From Chlamydiota bacterium (lineage in GTDB: Bacteria; Chlamydiota; Chlamydiia; Chlamydiales; Rhabdochlamydiaceae), in NCBI GenBank assembly GCA_003176115.1, contig PSRO01000065.1, positions 1 through 41,865 on the forward strand: a stretch of DNA of 41,865 bases, given 5' to 3'. The stretch's first letter is position 1; each line of letters starts with the position of its first letter. The notes beneath the pieces are model-generated. The model was not told the origin of the DNA and made no database searches. It saw only the letters and a list, made by a program, of their open reading frames with translations. A program made the position numbers and the translations under genes. This document shows positions 8,476-16,439 of the stretch, piece by piece.

Positions 8476-8856
8476 ATGACTAATGCATCTAATCAAAAAA
8501 ATAAAAACACAAAAGTAAAAGACATTTTAACTCTAATCCGACTTACAGCTATGCAACCCGAGCAACTAAAACTGATACTGCCTATGTCTATCATTCAAGC
8601 TATTAGCTTTTCTGGGAAAAATGTAAGCATTGAAGAAGTAAGCTCCATTGTTAGAGAAAAAATTTTGCAAGATTCTTTCATGGAAAAATTTGTTTGTGGA
8701 TTTGATAAAATATTTTCTCATAAAGAAGTAAAACTACTTATCAATTTTTATCAATCAGAAGCCATGAAGAAGTTTTTTAACAATAATCAGAGTCTTTTTA
8801 ACCCCATCTACGATGCGTATCGTCATTTGATCGGTGAAGTTTTAGAAGCAATGTAA
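8476..8856 (+). CDS. Small DUF2059-like protein
   Basis: This 126-aa protein has AAGGAA six bases before its ATG. The centre (FVCGFDKIFSHKEVKLLINF, then YQSEAMKKF, about residues 75-103) resembles the DUF2059 helix pattern with its FS-xE-x2-LI-FYxS core. Unlike most DUF2059 proteins it has no obvious signal peptide: the N-terminus is polar and Lys/Asn-rich. It may be co-transcribed with the Cys-motif gene 57 bases upstream. The function is unknown; the domain match is from memory and moderate. Confidence 0.65.
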   Translation: MTNASNQKNKNTKVKDILTLIRLTAMQPEQLKLILPMSIIQAISFSGKNVSIEEVSSIVREKILQDSFMEKFVCGFDKIFSHKEVKLLINFYQSEAMKKFFNNNQSLFNPIYDAYRHLIGEVLEAM

Positions 8857-8924
8857 AACTTTACTAAGTAAAGAAGATTTAGTTTCCATCGCAATCAAAT
8901 TCGCCCTGTATCTCATATAAATCT

Positions 8925-9453
8925 CTATCCATTCTGTTCATGATGTTTGTTACATTTCCTAGCAATTTCTCTGGTATGCTTTTTAAAAAATTGGGAATGA
9001 GCAATAGCAGGTTCTTCGCTTGCATATACAAGATCACATACCTTACCCATTAAGTGATAACAAGCTTGCTTGCTAATCGTTCCGCTCTGGCTTGCTTTGT
9101 GTGCACCTGATTTGTAGAAATCCTCCTCATACATACTTTTCTTGATCAACAGAAAGAGCAAAGTCATATAATGAAACGTTACGTTCCTGATTCTTTTCCT
9201 GCCAACTTTCTTCCAAAAATTGCTCTGCCAGACAATCACAATCTACATTTTCTTGAGCCTTGAGATACATAATATAGATTGTAGCTGCTGTACAATAAAC
9301 AGAAATGACTGTATCCCGATAACCGTGCTGAGAAGTTGTGCCATTCTTCCAAGCATCCATCAAATTAGAAGGAATTTTAACAACACTATGGAACGGCCCT
9401 CAACATACCATTTTCAAGATATGTGCACCAATTACGCTAATTGGGCCTATCAT
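8925..9453 (-). pseudogene. Frameshifted paralogue of the one-TM protein at 9526-10131
   Basis: Pieces in different minus-strand frames match the upstream gene in order. The first is a leader ending in NGMLRAV. After a shift near 9390 comes HSVVKIPSNLMDAWKNGTT, then the membrane-spanning VYCTAATIYIMYL and a DCDCLAEQ stretch. After another shift near 9130-9200 comes YKSGAHKASQSGTISKQACY to the end at HHEQNG. The counterparts are VHSINTIS, INAWNDSTIS, IYCVAATVYIIYL and ESEAHKSSLSEAIGMQICY. The copy lies directly downstream of its intact relative, indicating tandem duplication followed by decay. Confidence 0.7.
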
Positions 9454-9525
9454 CTGAATAAAATAAAATCTCATACGAAGCTTCCTTATCTGTTGCTCTT
9501 ACTACACCGCTCATTACATCCTCTC

Positions 9526-10131
9526 TTAAATTTTTTTACAAAGAAAACTGCGCTGCATGAATTTTATGTCTTCCTCTTTCTTTGTAATATTTATTAACTC
9601 TCTTTGTGCTTCTCCTGAGGTCTTTAATTTGGATATAATTTCCAACATCTCTTTACTTGCCTTACACACTCTATTTATTAAAGGATAACAAATCTGCATA
9701 CCGATCGCCTCGCTTAGGCTCGATTTATGCGCCTCTGATTCGTGATATTTTTTTTCGCACTTTTCTAGACCTATAGACAGATGAGCGCTATAATTTTTTG
9801 AGAGTCTTTGCTCTTCTTCTAATAGAAGCTGATCTAAAAGAGTATCGTTACCTTTGAGCTCTACAAGGCAATCAATAGAAGTAGGAATACTCTGAGATTC
9901 AAGATATATAATATATACTGTAGCAGCTACACAATAAATAGCAGTAGCTGTTCGTATGACCTTCTGAGAGATAGTGCTATCATTCCAGGCATTAATCAAA
10001 CTAGTGGAAATTGTATTGATACTATGCACAGTTCTCAACACACCACTTGAAATGGTTGCGCATAAACCATTGTTTTGATTAGAGCCGTTATTTGTTGCAT
10101 TGCTATCCATGCACATTAGCTCTATGGACAT
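9526..10131 (-). CDS. One-TM protein of unknown function
   Basis: I place the start at the ATG at 10131, because AAAAAAGGAG lies just upstream; an ATG at 10164 has no ribosome site. The product is 201 aa. A Ser/Asn-rich N-terminus is followed by a single hydrophobic segment (TAIYCVAATVYIIYL, about residues 60-74). The rest is charged and helical (LLDQLLLEEEQRL, KEMLEIISKL), with several cysteines. No domain is recognised. A membrane-anchored protein with a coiled-coil-like domain is likely. It lacks the bilobed double TM of chlamydial Inc proteins, so I do not call it one. A damaged tandem copy lies downstream. Confidence 0.65.
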   Translation of the reverse strand: MSIELMCMDSNATNNGSNQNNGLCATISSGVLRTVHSINTISTSLINAWNDSTISQKVIRTATAIYCVAATVYIIYLESQSIPTSIDCLVELKGNDTLLDQLLLEEEQRLSKNYSAHLSIGLEKCEKKYHESEAHKSSLSEAIGMQICYPLINRVCKASKEMLEIISKLKTSGEAQRELINITKKEEDIKFMQRSFLCKKI

Positions 10132-10236
10132 AAATTCTCCTTTTTTAAGAAATGCCTCTGACAAAAAAAAGAATAGTTTACTATTAAAATTAAAAAAAGA
10201 ATTTTATTCTTAAGTAGAAGAGCTATTTTAAATAGC

Positions 10237-10995
10237 TTATTTGCAAAGTTTTTTTCGACTGCAATCAATCTGCGGGTTTTCTATCCAAGAAGAAAAAGGA
10301 GTGATTAGATCAGCCAAAAAAGTGGTTTCTAGCCAAAATGTAAAAAACATCTCTCCATACCTTTTAGCTCCTAATAAAGCTGCATTTGCATAAGGAGGAT
10401 ACGGGTTAATTTTAGGATGAGAATAAGAAGACTCAGAAGGCGCAATAAATACGTAAGCGAGCCAAAAATTTGGTTGAGAAATTGTACAATTTAACCCTTG
10501 TTCCCAATCACTTACAATAACCGGTTTTAAATAATATCCCTTTTCTCTTTGAACAAGTTTTGTTAAATCATCATGTGTCACCCACATTAATATTCCATTT
10601 ACTATGTCAGAAAATTTGGCTTGAAATACATTTAACATCGCTACATCGCTTTTGCGTGCTAATTTTTTTGATAAGGATGCTTTATAGTTAAATGCGCGTT
10701 GAAATCCGTAAGCCACTACCAGACGATAGGTGTCAACAGTTGTTTGAGGAATTGTTTTGAGAGCGGATTCAGGGTATAATAAGCTTCCATAAGCAAAAAT
10801 GGGAATACGCTGTTTAGGAAAAAGCTTAAATACTTCTTCTGCTGATACAGGAAAAGGGAAAGAGGGATATTGCTTGAGATCTTTCTCTAGTTCTTGCGCA
10901 TGTTCAACAAGCAAGGCATGCCTACTAGCTCCCCATGGAGGGGTTGTTGCTCTTAAATCGGTTAGCAAAAAAAGGAACAATAAAAAGATTCTCAT
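10237..10995 (-). CDS. Secreted gamma-glutamylcyclotransferase-fold protein
   Basis: This 252-aa protein starts with a short signal peptide (MRIFLLFLFLLTDLRA). It then shows the GGCT/AIG2-like fold signature: the substrate-loop FAYGSLLYPES (YGSLL at 69-73) and the presumed catalytic glutamate E151 in VQREKGYY. Family members open gamma-glutamyl amines to 5-oxoproline or act on related amides. An exported version is unusual because most are cytosolic. It lies 53 bases after kdsB and may be the last gene of that operon. The substrate is unknown. The fold call is fairly firm; the enzymatic activity is inference. Confidence 0.7.
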   Translation of the reverse strand: MRIFLLFLFLLTDLRATTPPWGASRHALLVEHAQELEKDLKQYPSFPFPVSAEEVFKLFPKQRIPIFAYGSLLYPESALKTIPQTTVDTYRLVVAYGFQRAFNYKASLSKKLARKSDVAMLNVFQAKFSDIVNGILMWVTHDDLTKLVQREKGYYLKPVIVSDWEQGLNCTISQPNFWLAYVFIAPSESSYSHPKINPYPPYANAALLGAKRYGEMFFTFWLETTFLADLITPFSSWIENPQIDCSRKKLCK

Positions 10996-11048
10996 TCAGC
11001 ATTGTATTTTTTAGATATATCGAAAACTACTCAATGCAAAAAAACATG

Positions 11049-11783
11049 TCAAGAAGGTAGCACCTCTAAATACTTTTCCGCTTTAGCAAGATGTTCGGGA
11101 AGATCGATCCCTAAAGAGCTCTCTAGGGTTTCACTTACACAAATGCGTAGATTATAAAACAAAAAGCGCAACTGTTCTAATTTCTCTGCTTCTTCAATTC
11201 CACAAGAATCTAATTGGGAGATCTTCTCTAAAGCTTTTTGAGAAAAAGCGTAAAGCCCAATATGTTGATAATACAATTGCAATGGATTTTGATCGCGATA
11301 ATAAGGGATTGCATGGCGAGAAAAATACAACGCATGTCCTTCATGATTGCAGATAACTTTTATAACATGAGGCGATAAAATATCAGAAAGATTTACCATT
11401 TTTTTCTTCAGCGTCCATATATCGCCATTATAGGGCGACTGCAAAAGATCCTTGATCATTTGCTCATTGACAAATGGTTCATCTGCTTGCCAATTGACCC
11501 ATATATCTGCTTGCATAGAGCCTTTCTGCATAACTTCGATTAATCGATCCGTTCCTGTTAGGCACTCTTGAGATGTCATAATACAATTAGCACCAAAGGA
11601 TTGGACAACTTCTCTCGTCTCTTCCGCATCTACAGCAATCACTACTTGATCAAAATAAGAGATAGAGCACGCTTTTTCCCATACCCATTGAATCAAAGGT
11701 TTGTCATGTAATAGTGCCAAGATTTTTTTAGGAAAACGTGTTGAGTGTAATCTAGCGGGTATTACGCAAATAATTTTTAACAT
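11049..11783 (-). CDS. kdsB: CMP-Kdo synthetase
   Basis: 3-deoxy-manno-octulosonate cytidylyltransferase activates Kdo as CMP-Kdo for lipid A-core synthesis. The conserved N-terminal nucleotide-binding loop is IPARLHSTRFPKK. Further family motifs are VNWQADEPFV and YFSRHAIPYYRD. I start it at the ATG at 11783 (244 aa) rather than ten codons earlier, since residues MLKIICVIPAR match the family start and an AAAAAGG lies upstream. Its start overlaps the rmlB stop by 7 bases, so it is embedded in the dTDP-rhamnose operon. In Chlamydiaceae, as I remember it, kdsB sits elsewhere, with pyrG. Confidence 0.93.
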   Translation of the reverse strand: MLKIICVIPARLHSTRFPKKILALLHDKPLIQWVWEKACSISYFDQVVIAVDAEETREVVQSFGANCIMTSQECLTGTDRLIEVMQKGSMQADIWVNWQADEPFVNEQMIKDLLQSPYNGDIWTLKKKMVNLSDILSPHVIKVICNHEGHALYFSRHAIPYYRDQNPLQLYYQHIGLYAFSQKALEKISQLDSCGIEEAEKLEQLRFLFYNLRICVSETLESSLGIDLPEHLAKAEKYLEVLPS

Positions 11784-12781
11784 TCTAACCTTTTTGGGTG
11801 CTCTAAATACCAACGGATAGTCTCTCTTAAAGAAGATGCAAAACCATACATAGGCTTCCAGCCAAGATTTTTCTTAATCTTAGTAGCATCAATAGAATAA
11901 CGCAAATCATGTCCTGGTCTATCAGCTACTTTTTTAATAAGAAGCTTCAAGTGATTAGGATCTTTGTTTTCTAAGGCAGAAAAAGTATCAATGATACAAT
12001 GAAGTACATCGATATTTGTTTTCTCACATCCTCCACCTATGGCATAAGACTCTCCTGTAACTCCTTGTTCTAGAATTGTCCAAATAGCCTTAACGTGATC
12101 TTCAACAAACAGCCAATCGCGAATGTTCATTCCTTCTCCGTATATAGGCAGAAAGGATTCATGCAAACATCCTGCAATCATTCTTGGAATAAACTTCTCT
12201 GGGTGCTGATAGGGCCCATAATTATTAGAGCAATGAGAAATAGTGATGGAGAGTTTATATGTATTGGCATATGCGCGCACAAAGTGATCTGCTGCTGCTT
12301 TGGAAGCTGCATAAGGAGAGTTGGGTTTATAAAGAGATGTCTCCTTAAAAGAGCTCTCTTGATGGGTTAAAGATCCATATACTTCATCGGTGGATACATG
12401 ATGAAAGTGAATTTCAGGAGATAAGCGCACAAGATCTAGCAGTGCAAGAGTTCCCCCTACATTGGTTTCTAAAAACTCTCTTGGCCCTAAGATGCTTTTA
12501 TCAACATGGCTTTCTGCAGCAAAATGCACAATTGCTTCAATCTGATGTTCTTCTAAAAGCTTTGCTACTGTTCCTTGATCACAAATATCTGCTTGTACAA
12601 ACACATGACGCGTATCACTTTGTATGAGCTCTAGATTATGCATATTGCCGGCATAGGTCAGTGCATCAAGATTTACCATCTTTTCAACCCCATAAACCTT
12701 GTTTAATCCATAACGAATAAAACAAGAGCCAATAAAGCCGGCTCCTCCAGTAACTAACAAAGATTTAAATCGAGATCGCAT
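11777..12781 (-). CDS. rmlB: dTDP-glucose 4,6-dehydratase
   Basis: This 334-aa extended SDR makes dTDP-4-keto-6-deoxyglucose, step 2 of dTDP-L-rhamnose synthesis. The NAD-binding loop is TGGAGFIGS (11-19). The catalytic TDE triplet is at 131-133 in HVSTDEVYG, and Y157/K161 lie in YAASK. A conserved sugar-nucleotide-binding stretch includes SNNYGPYQHPEKFIP, and RDWLFVEDH follows. It overlaps rmlD upstream by 17 bases and kdsB downstream by 7. No rmlA is present in this cluster. Confidence 0.93.
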   Translation of the reverse strand: MRSRFKSLLVTGGAGFIGSCFIRYGLNKVYGVEKMVNLDALTYAGNMHNLELIQSDTRHVFVQADICDQGTVAKLLEEHQIEAIVHFAAESHVDKSILGPREFLETNVGGTLALLDLVRLSPEIHFHHVSTDEVYGSLTHQESSFKETSLYKPNSPYAASKAAADHFVRAYANTYKLSITISHCSNNYGPYQHPEKFIPRMIAGCLHESFLPIYGEGMNIRDWLFVEDHVKAIWTILEQGVTGESYAIGGGCEKTNIDVLHCIIDTFSALENKDPNHLKLLIKKVADRPGHDLRYSIDATKIKKNLGWKPMYGFASSLRETIRWYLEHPKRLEC

Positions 12782-13616
12782 CTATAAAAAATTCTCCTAA
12801 TGCCTCTTTCCAATGTCTGGGAGAGCTATTTAGTTTTTGAGAAACCTTCTGTGTTCCTAATACATTACACCTTGGGCGTTTTGCCATTTTTACATAATTA
12901 GCAGCTGAAATAGGAATAACTCTCTTACAAAAGATTCGATCTTGCAGCTTCTCAAAGAGCTCTTTTGCAATATCAAAACGAGAACAAATCCCTTGATTCA
13001 CAAAATGATAAATTCCTCTCTCTTGTATAAGGTCTAAAACAACAGAAGCTAAATCGTAACAATAGGTAAGACATCCCCATTGGTCTTGGATTACATGAAC
13101 CTCTTCTTGATTTTGTAATAGAGGTAATAAAGAACTGATAAAATTTTTCCCTCCTGCACCAAAAACCCAAGAAGTACGAAGAACACATGCATTAGGGTGC
13201 ATGTCTAACACGAGATTTTCTCCTTCTAGCTTACTTGCACCATACACATTTAGAGGACAAGGTGTATCTTCTTCGCAGTAGGGAATTTGCTGGTCTCCTG
13301 AAAATACATAATCTGTGGAAATATGCATGAAGTGCGCATCCATGAGTTTTGCTACTTTTGCCACAAAAGAGGCCCCTGTTGCGTTTACCAAAAAAGCTAT
13401 CTCTGGATTTTTTTCTGCTTGATCTACATTGGTATAAGCAGCGCAATTAATGATATGTGTGGGTTGTACTAATCTAGCCCTTTGTAGTAACTGCTCATAA
13501 TCTGTGATATCAGCCAAAGCTCTATCATCAGCAATACATTGTACATTCCTTTGCATGCACATTTTTGCACATACATTAGCCAACATCCCTTGGCCACCTA
13601 GGATCCAAATTTTCAT
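12765..13616 (-). CDS. rmlD: dTDP-4-dehydrorhamnose reductase
   Basis: This 283-aa SDR catalyses the last step to dTDP-L-rhamnose. Its NADP loop is LGGQGMLA (6-13). HISTDYVFSG and the YxxxK pair Y125/K129 in YGASK carry the catalytic Ser/Thr-Tyr-Lys residues, and RTSWVFG is also conserved. The gene overlaps rmlC by 4 bases and rmlB by 17. The order rmlC-rmlD-rmlB is compact and translationally linked. Confidence 0.93.
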   Translation of the reverse strand: MKIWILGGQGMLANVCAKMCMQRNVQCIADDRALADITDYEQLLQRARLVQPTHIINCAAYTNVDQAEKNPEIAFLVNATGASFVAKVAKLMDAHFMHISTDYVFSGDQQIPYCEEDTPCPLNVYGASKLEGENLVLDMHPNACVLRTSWVFGAGGKNFISSLLPLLQNQEEVHVIQDQWGCLTYCYDLASVVLDLIQERGIYHFVNQGICSRFDIAKELFEKLQDRIFCKRVIPISAANYVKMAKRPRCNVLGTQKVSQKLNSSPRHWKEALGEFFIDAISI

Positions 13617-14143
13617 ATTATTTGCCGTAAAAATGGTTGATTACGATCTCTTTCAGATAAGATAACTGAAGAAAGAGGCCATGTAATTCCTATATCAGGA
13701 TCGTCATAACGAAATCCCTTTTCTTCTAATGGATCAAAAGAACTACTCACTTTATAACAAACATGAGCGGTTTCACTGATTACACAAAACCCATGTGCAT
13801 ACCCTGTGGGAATAAATAACTGTTCCCCTTTTTCCGCGTCCAAATAAACTCCTAGCCATTTGCCAAAAGTAGAACGTGTTGGACAAATATCCACCACTAC
13901 ATCAAAAATCACTCCTTGCATTACCCAAATCAGCTTTGCTTGACCTGGTAATCTTTGAAAGTGCATTCCTCTTAAGGTCCCACGCTGCGAAAAAGAATGA
14001 TTGTCCTGGACAAATTCATCATGAATTCCTTTTTCTCTATAGCGTTGCTTATGAAATGTTTCTGAGAAAAAACCTCTTTGATCAAAAAATCTCTGTGGCT
14101 TAATTAAGCTGATACCCGGTAAACTTAAAGTTTCTATTTTCAT
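13613..14143 (-). CDS. rmlC: dTDP-4-dehydrorhamnose 3,5-epimerase
   Basis: This 176-aa cupin is the first gene of the rmlCDB-kdsB operon. It contains FFSETFHKQRY, then DNHSFSQRGTLRGMHFQ with catalytic H61, and FIPTGYAHGFCVIS. The DPDIGITWP segment near the C-terminus is typical of RmlC. It epimerises C3 and C5 of dTDP-4-keto-6-deoxyglucose. The length is normal. The start lacks a strong Shine-Dalgarno sequence. It is divergent from the barrel-like gene at 14249. Confidence 0.94.
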   Translation of the reverse strand: MKIETLSLPGISLIKPQRFFDQRGFFSETFHKQRYREKGIHDEFVQDNHSFSQRGTLRGMHFQRLPGQAKLIWVMQGVIFDVVVDICPTRSTFGKWLGVYLDAEKGEQLFIPTGYAHGFCVISETAHVCYKVSSSFDPLEEKGFRYDDPDIGITWPLSSVILSERDRNQPFLRQII

Positions 14144-14248
14144 ATTGGAGTAGTGTATGTATAAAGCAATACTATCATTTTTATCTTAAATTAACCCAAC
14201 TTTTTTCAAATGCTTATACAAAATAATAAGGAGTTAAGCTACGAGAAC

Positions 14249-15223
14249 ATGAACATTTTTAAAAGTTATTTAATACGATTTGTTGTTTTGTGTTCTCCCT
14301 TGATTGGGTTTGCAAGCTCTCCTGATATGCCTCATATCACTCCTAATGAGCCTTGGTTTACAGGACCTTTACTTACACCAACTGCAAATGTTGTTTCTAA
14401 AGGCCACTACGATATACAATCCTATGTGTTCTTTACAAATATCTACGGACAATACAATGCCCATTGGAAAAACCATTCTATGCCCCATGTATTTGTTGGT
14501 TCCTTTGTATTAGATGTTCAATTTGGATTGTCAAAAATTTGTGATTTCCAGTTCAATCCTTTAGTATTGTATAAACATCAAAAAGATATTCATACATGGG
14601 CATTTGGAGATCTTCCCATATCCCTTGGTTTTCAATTATACAAAGCTGCGCCTGCTGGACTTGCCATTAAACTAAGATTTCTCGCCACCTTACCTACAGG
14701 AAAATATCAACATTTGAGCCTGGATAAACAGGGTTTAGACGCAGGGGGATTAGGAGGTTATTTTCCAGGCATTGCTTTAGTTTTTGGACGAACATTTCAA
14801 ATGGGATGCTCTTACTTTCTAGCAACTCGTCTTAGCTTAAGCTATTACCTTCCCACTCCAGTTCATGTAAAAGGATTAAATTCCTATGGAGGAGGGCCTC
14901 ATACAAGAGGTAAAGTATTTCCCGGGCAATTTTTTATTGCTCTATTGGGGCTAGAATGGTCTTTTACCCAACGCTTTGTTTTAGCTTGTGACTTAGAGTA
15001 TATACATACTAATAAAACACGTTTTACAGGAGACAGAGGTCATTTGAATGGCATTCCTCATTTAATAGGCGCTGCTTCAAAAGAGCAAATAAGCATCGCA
15101 CCTGCGCTTGAGTATAATTTCAATCAAAACGTGGGAATTATTGCTGGTTGCTGGTTTACTATAGCAGGCCGCAATATACCTGCTTTTGCAAGTGGTGTTA
15201 TTTCTCTTAACATTTACAAATAA
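14249..15223 (+). CDS. Secreted outer-membrane barrel-like protein
   Basis: The ATG at 14249 gives a 324-aa product starting with a clear signal peptide (MNIFKSYLIRFVVLCSPLIG, cleavage near FAS). The ATG at 14210 would place 13 polar residues before it and has no ribosome site. After the signal, EPWFTGPLLTPTANVVSKGH and many alternating aromatic strands resemble a chlamydia/legionella family of putative outer membrane transporters, related to MetA-pathway-type barrels. That resemblance is from memory. The end (SLNIYK) lacks the classic terminal Phe. It lies 5 bases before the next gene, so the two are probably co-transcribed. The substrate is unknown. Confidence 0.65.
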   Translation: MNIFKSYLIRFVVLCSPLIGFASSPDMPHITPNEPWFTGPLLTPTANVVSKGHYDIQSYVFFTNIYGQYNAHWKNHSMPHVFVGSFVLDVQFGLSKICDFQFNPLVLYKHQKDIHTWAFGDLPISLGFQLYKAAPAGLAIKLRFLATLPTGKYQHLSLDKQGLDAGGLGGYFPGIALVFGRTFQMGCSYFLATRLSLSYYLPTPVHVKGLNSYGGGPHTRGKVFPGQFFIALLGLEWSFTQRFVLACDLEYIHTNKTRFTGDRGHLNGIPHLIGAASKEQISIAPALEYNFNQNVGIIAGCWFTIAGRNIPAFASGVISLNIYK

Positions 15224-15228
15224 ATTTT

Positions 15229-16014
15229 ATGCTTTTAAGATTGATTCTTCTTCTGTCTTCTGTAATGAGTTGTAATGGGAAAATACATACCCCCCATGCC
15301 TCCTATCTTAGTCTCTCTAAAAAAGAAGCGCATACCATTGGTCAAAAAATTTGGCAAAATGAATGTGGGGCAACTACCCATAGATTGCTAAACTGGAATC
15401 TGGGTGAAAATTTTCTCTCTTTAGGAATTGGACATTTTATTTGGTATCCAAAAGACAGGCAAAAGCAATTTGCAGATACATTTCCTGACTTCCTTCTATT
15501 TTTACAAAAACATCGCGTCTCCATTCCTGCTTGGCTTGAGAAAGAAAAAGATTGCCCCTGGCATTCTAAGCAAGAATTTGATCAAACCCAAGATCCACGT
15601 AAACAAAACTTAAAAAAACTGCTCACTCAAACCATTGAATTGCAGATGCTCTTTATTGTGCAGCGCTCGCAAAAGGCGATTGCAAATATTCTCTTATCTC
15701 TTCCCCTTAAAGAAAAAAAATCCTTTGTCGAAAAAATACATCTGCTTGCTCAAACTTCTCATGGGAAATACGCCATCATAGATTATATTAATTTCAAAGG
15801 GGAAGGAACTACTCTCAAAGAGCAATATGCAAATCAAGGATGGGGGCTAAAGCAAGTGATACAAAATATGCCAAATCAATCAACTAATCCCGTTCAAGAT
15901 TTTGTGAAAGCAGCTAATTTGCTACTGGAAAACCGGGTGGCTAATGCACCTAGAGATGAAACGCGTTGGCTACCTGGCTGGAAAAATCGCCTATCGACTT
16001 ATTTAAAGTCTTGA
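15229..16014 (+). CDS. Putative lipoprotein with lysozyme-like GIGH motif
   Basis: This 261-aa protein begins with a lipoprotein-type signal: a hydrophobic run, then VMSC with Cys15 as the likely lipidated residue. The mature part belongs to a conserved uncharacterised bacterial family marked by IWQNECG, NFLSLGIGHFIWYP, IDYINFKGEG and GWGLKQV. The Glu followed by a GIGH turn recalls the catalytic hairpin of phage-type lysozymes, so a muramidase role on chlamydial peptidoglycan is possible; that is inference. It starts 5 bases after the barrel-like gene. Its 3' end overlaps the converging thioredoxin gene by 16 bases. Confidence 0.65.
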   Translation: MLLRLILLLSSVMSCNGKIHTPHASYLSLSKKEAHTIGQKIWQNECGATTHRLLNWNLGENFLSLGIGHFIWYPKDRQKQFADTFPDFLLFLQKHRVSIPAWLEKEKDCPWHSKQEFDQTQDPRKQNLKKLLTQTIELQMLFIVQRSQKAIANILLSLPLKEKKSFVEKIHLLAQTSHGKYAIIDYINFKGEGTTLKEQYANQGWGLKQVIQNMPNQSTNPVQDFVKAANLLLENRVANAPRDETRWLPGWKNRLSTYLKS

Positions 16015-16439
16015 GTTTCCTCATGAGCTAAAAATCTCTCGATACTGATTTTTGTTACTTGCTCTATTCCTGTATGTTCAGCGATTTTCTTTCCTTGACT
16101 GTTTAAAATAATTAAAGTAGGTAAACTAGCTATCTCAAACTTTTTACATAAGTCCTCTGTTTCTGGATTACTTGCATTGACCTTAATAAAAATAATTTGT
16201 TTACCAAATTGATACGCCCAATGTTCATACAAGGGTTTGAACCGCTCGCAAGGAGGACAAGAATCTTGATAAAAGTCGATAAAGACGATTTTTTGACTTC
16301 CTAAAAGTGCCTCTAATTGCTTTAAAGAAGAAACCTCCAAAGGAGTGTTCCCTTGAATTTTAGGCTTATTTGCAGAGTAAATTGGCAAAGAGCAAACCAT
16401 AAATAAGCCCCTTAAAATCACTAAAATAATTTTTTTCAT
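15999..16439 (-). CDS. Exported thioredoxin-fold protein, CPPC active site
   Basis: This 146-aa protein has a signal peptide (MKKIILVILRGLFMVCSLPI, cleavage near YSA) and a thioredoxin domain with the redox pair C61-C64 in DSCPPCERF. The cis-Pro loop is SLPTLIIL. CPPC differs from the CGPC of cytosolic thioredoxin. Its ATG directly abuts the stop codon of the exported thioredoxin reductase gene, so the pair is one operon and probably one electron path. It should act in the periplasm on envelope disulfides or oxidised repair enzymes. Confidence 0.85.
   Translation of the reverse strand: MKKIILVILRGLFMVCSLPIYSANKPKIQGNTPLEVSSLKQLEALLGSQKIVFIDFYQDSCPPCERFKPLYEHWAYQFGKQIIFIKVNASNPETEDLCKKFEIASLPTLIILNSQGKKIAEHTGIEQVTKISIERFLAHEETQDFK

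Noticed and set aside
9220-9597. Plus-strand ORF of 125 codons opposite the one-TM gene and its pseudogene
   Set aside because: It lies antisense to both, where paralogous minus-strand protein similarity shows the coding strand; composition is unlike a real protein.
9526-10131. Chlamydial inclusion membrane (Inc) protein
   Set aside because: Only one short hydrophobic segment is present, not the paired TM hairpin that defines Inc proteins.
10215-10232. AGCTATTT/AAATAGCT hairpin downstream of the GGCT-fold gene as a terminator
   Set aside because: No T-run follows on the minus strand; AT-only stem is likely by chance.
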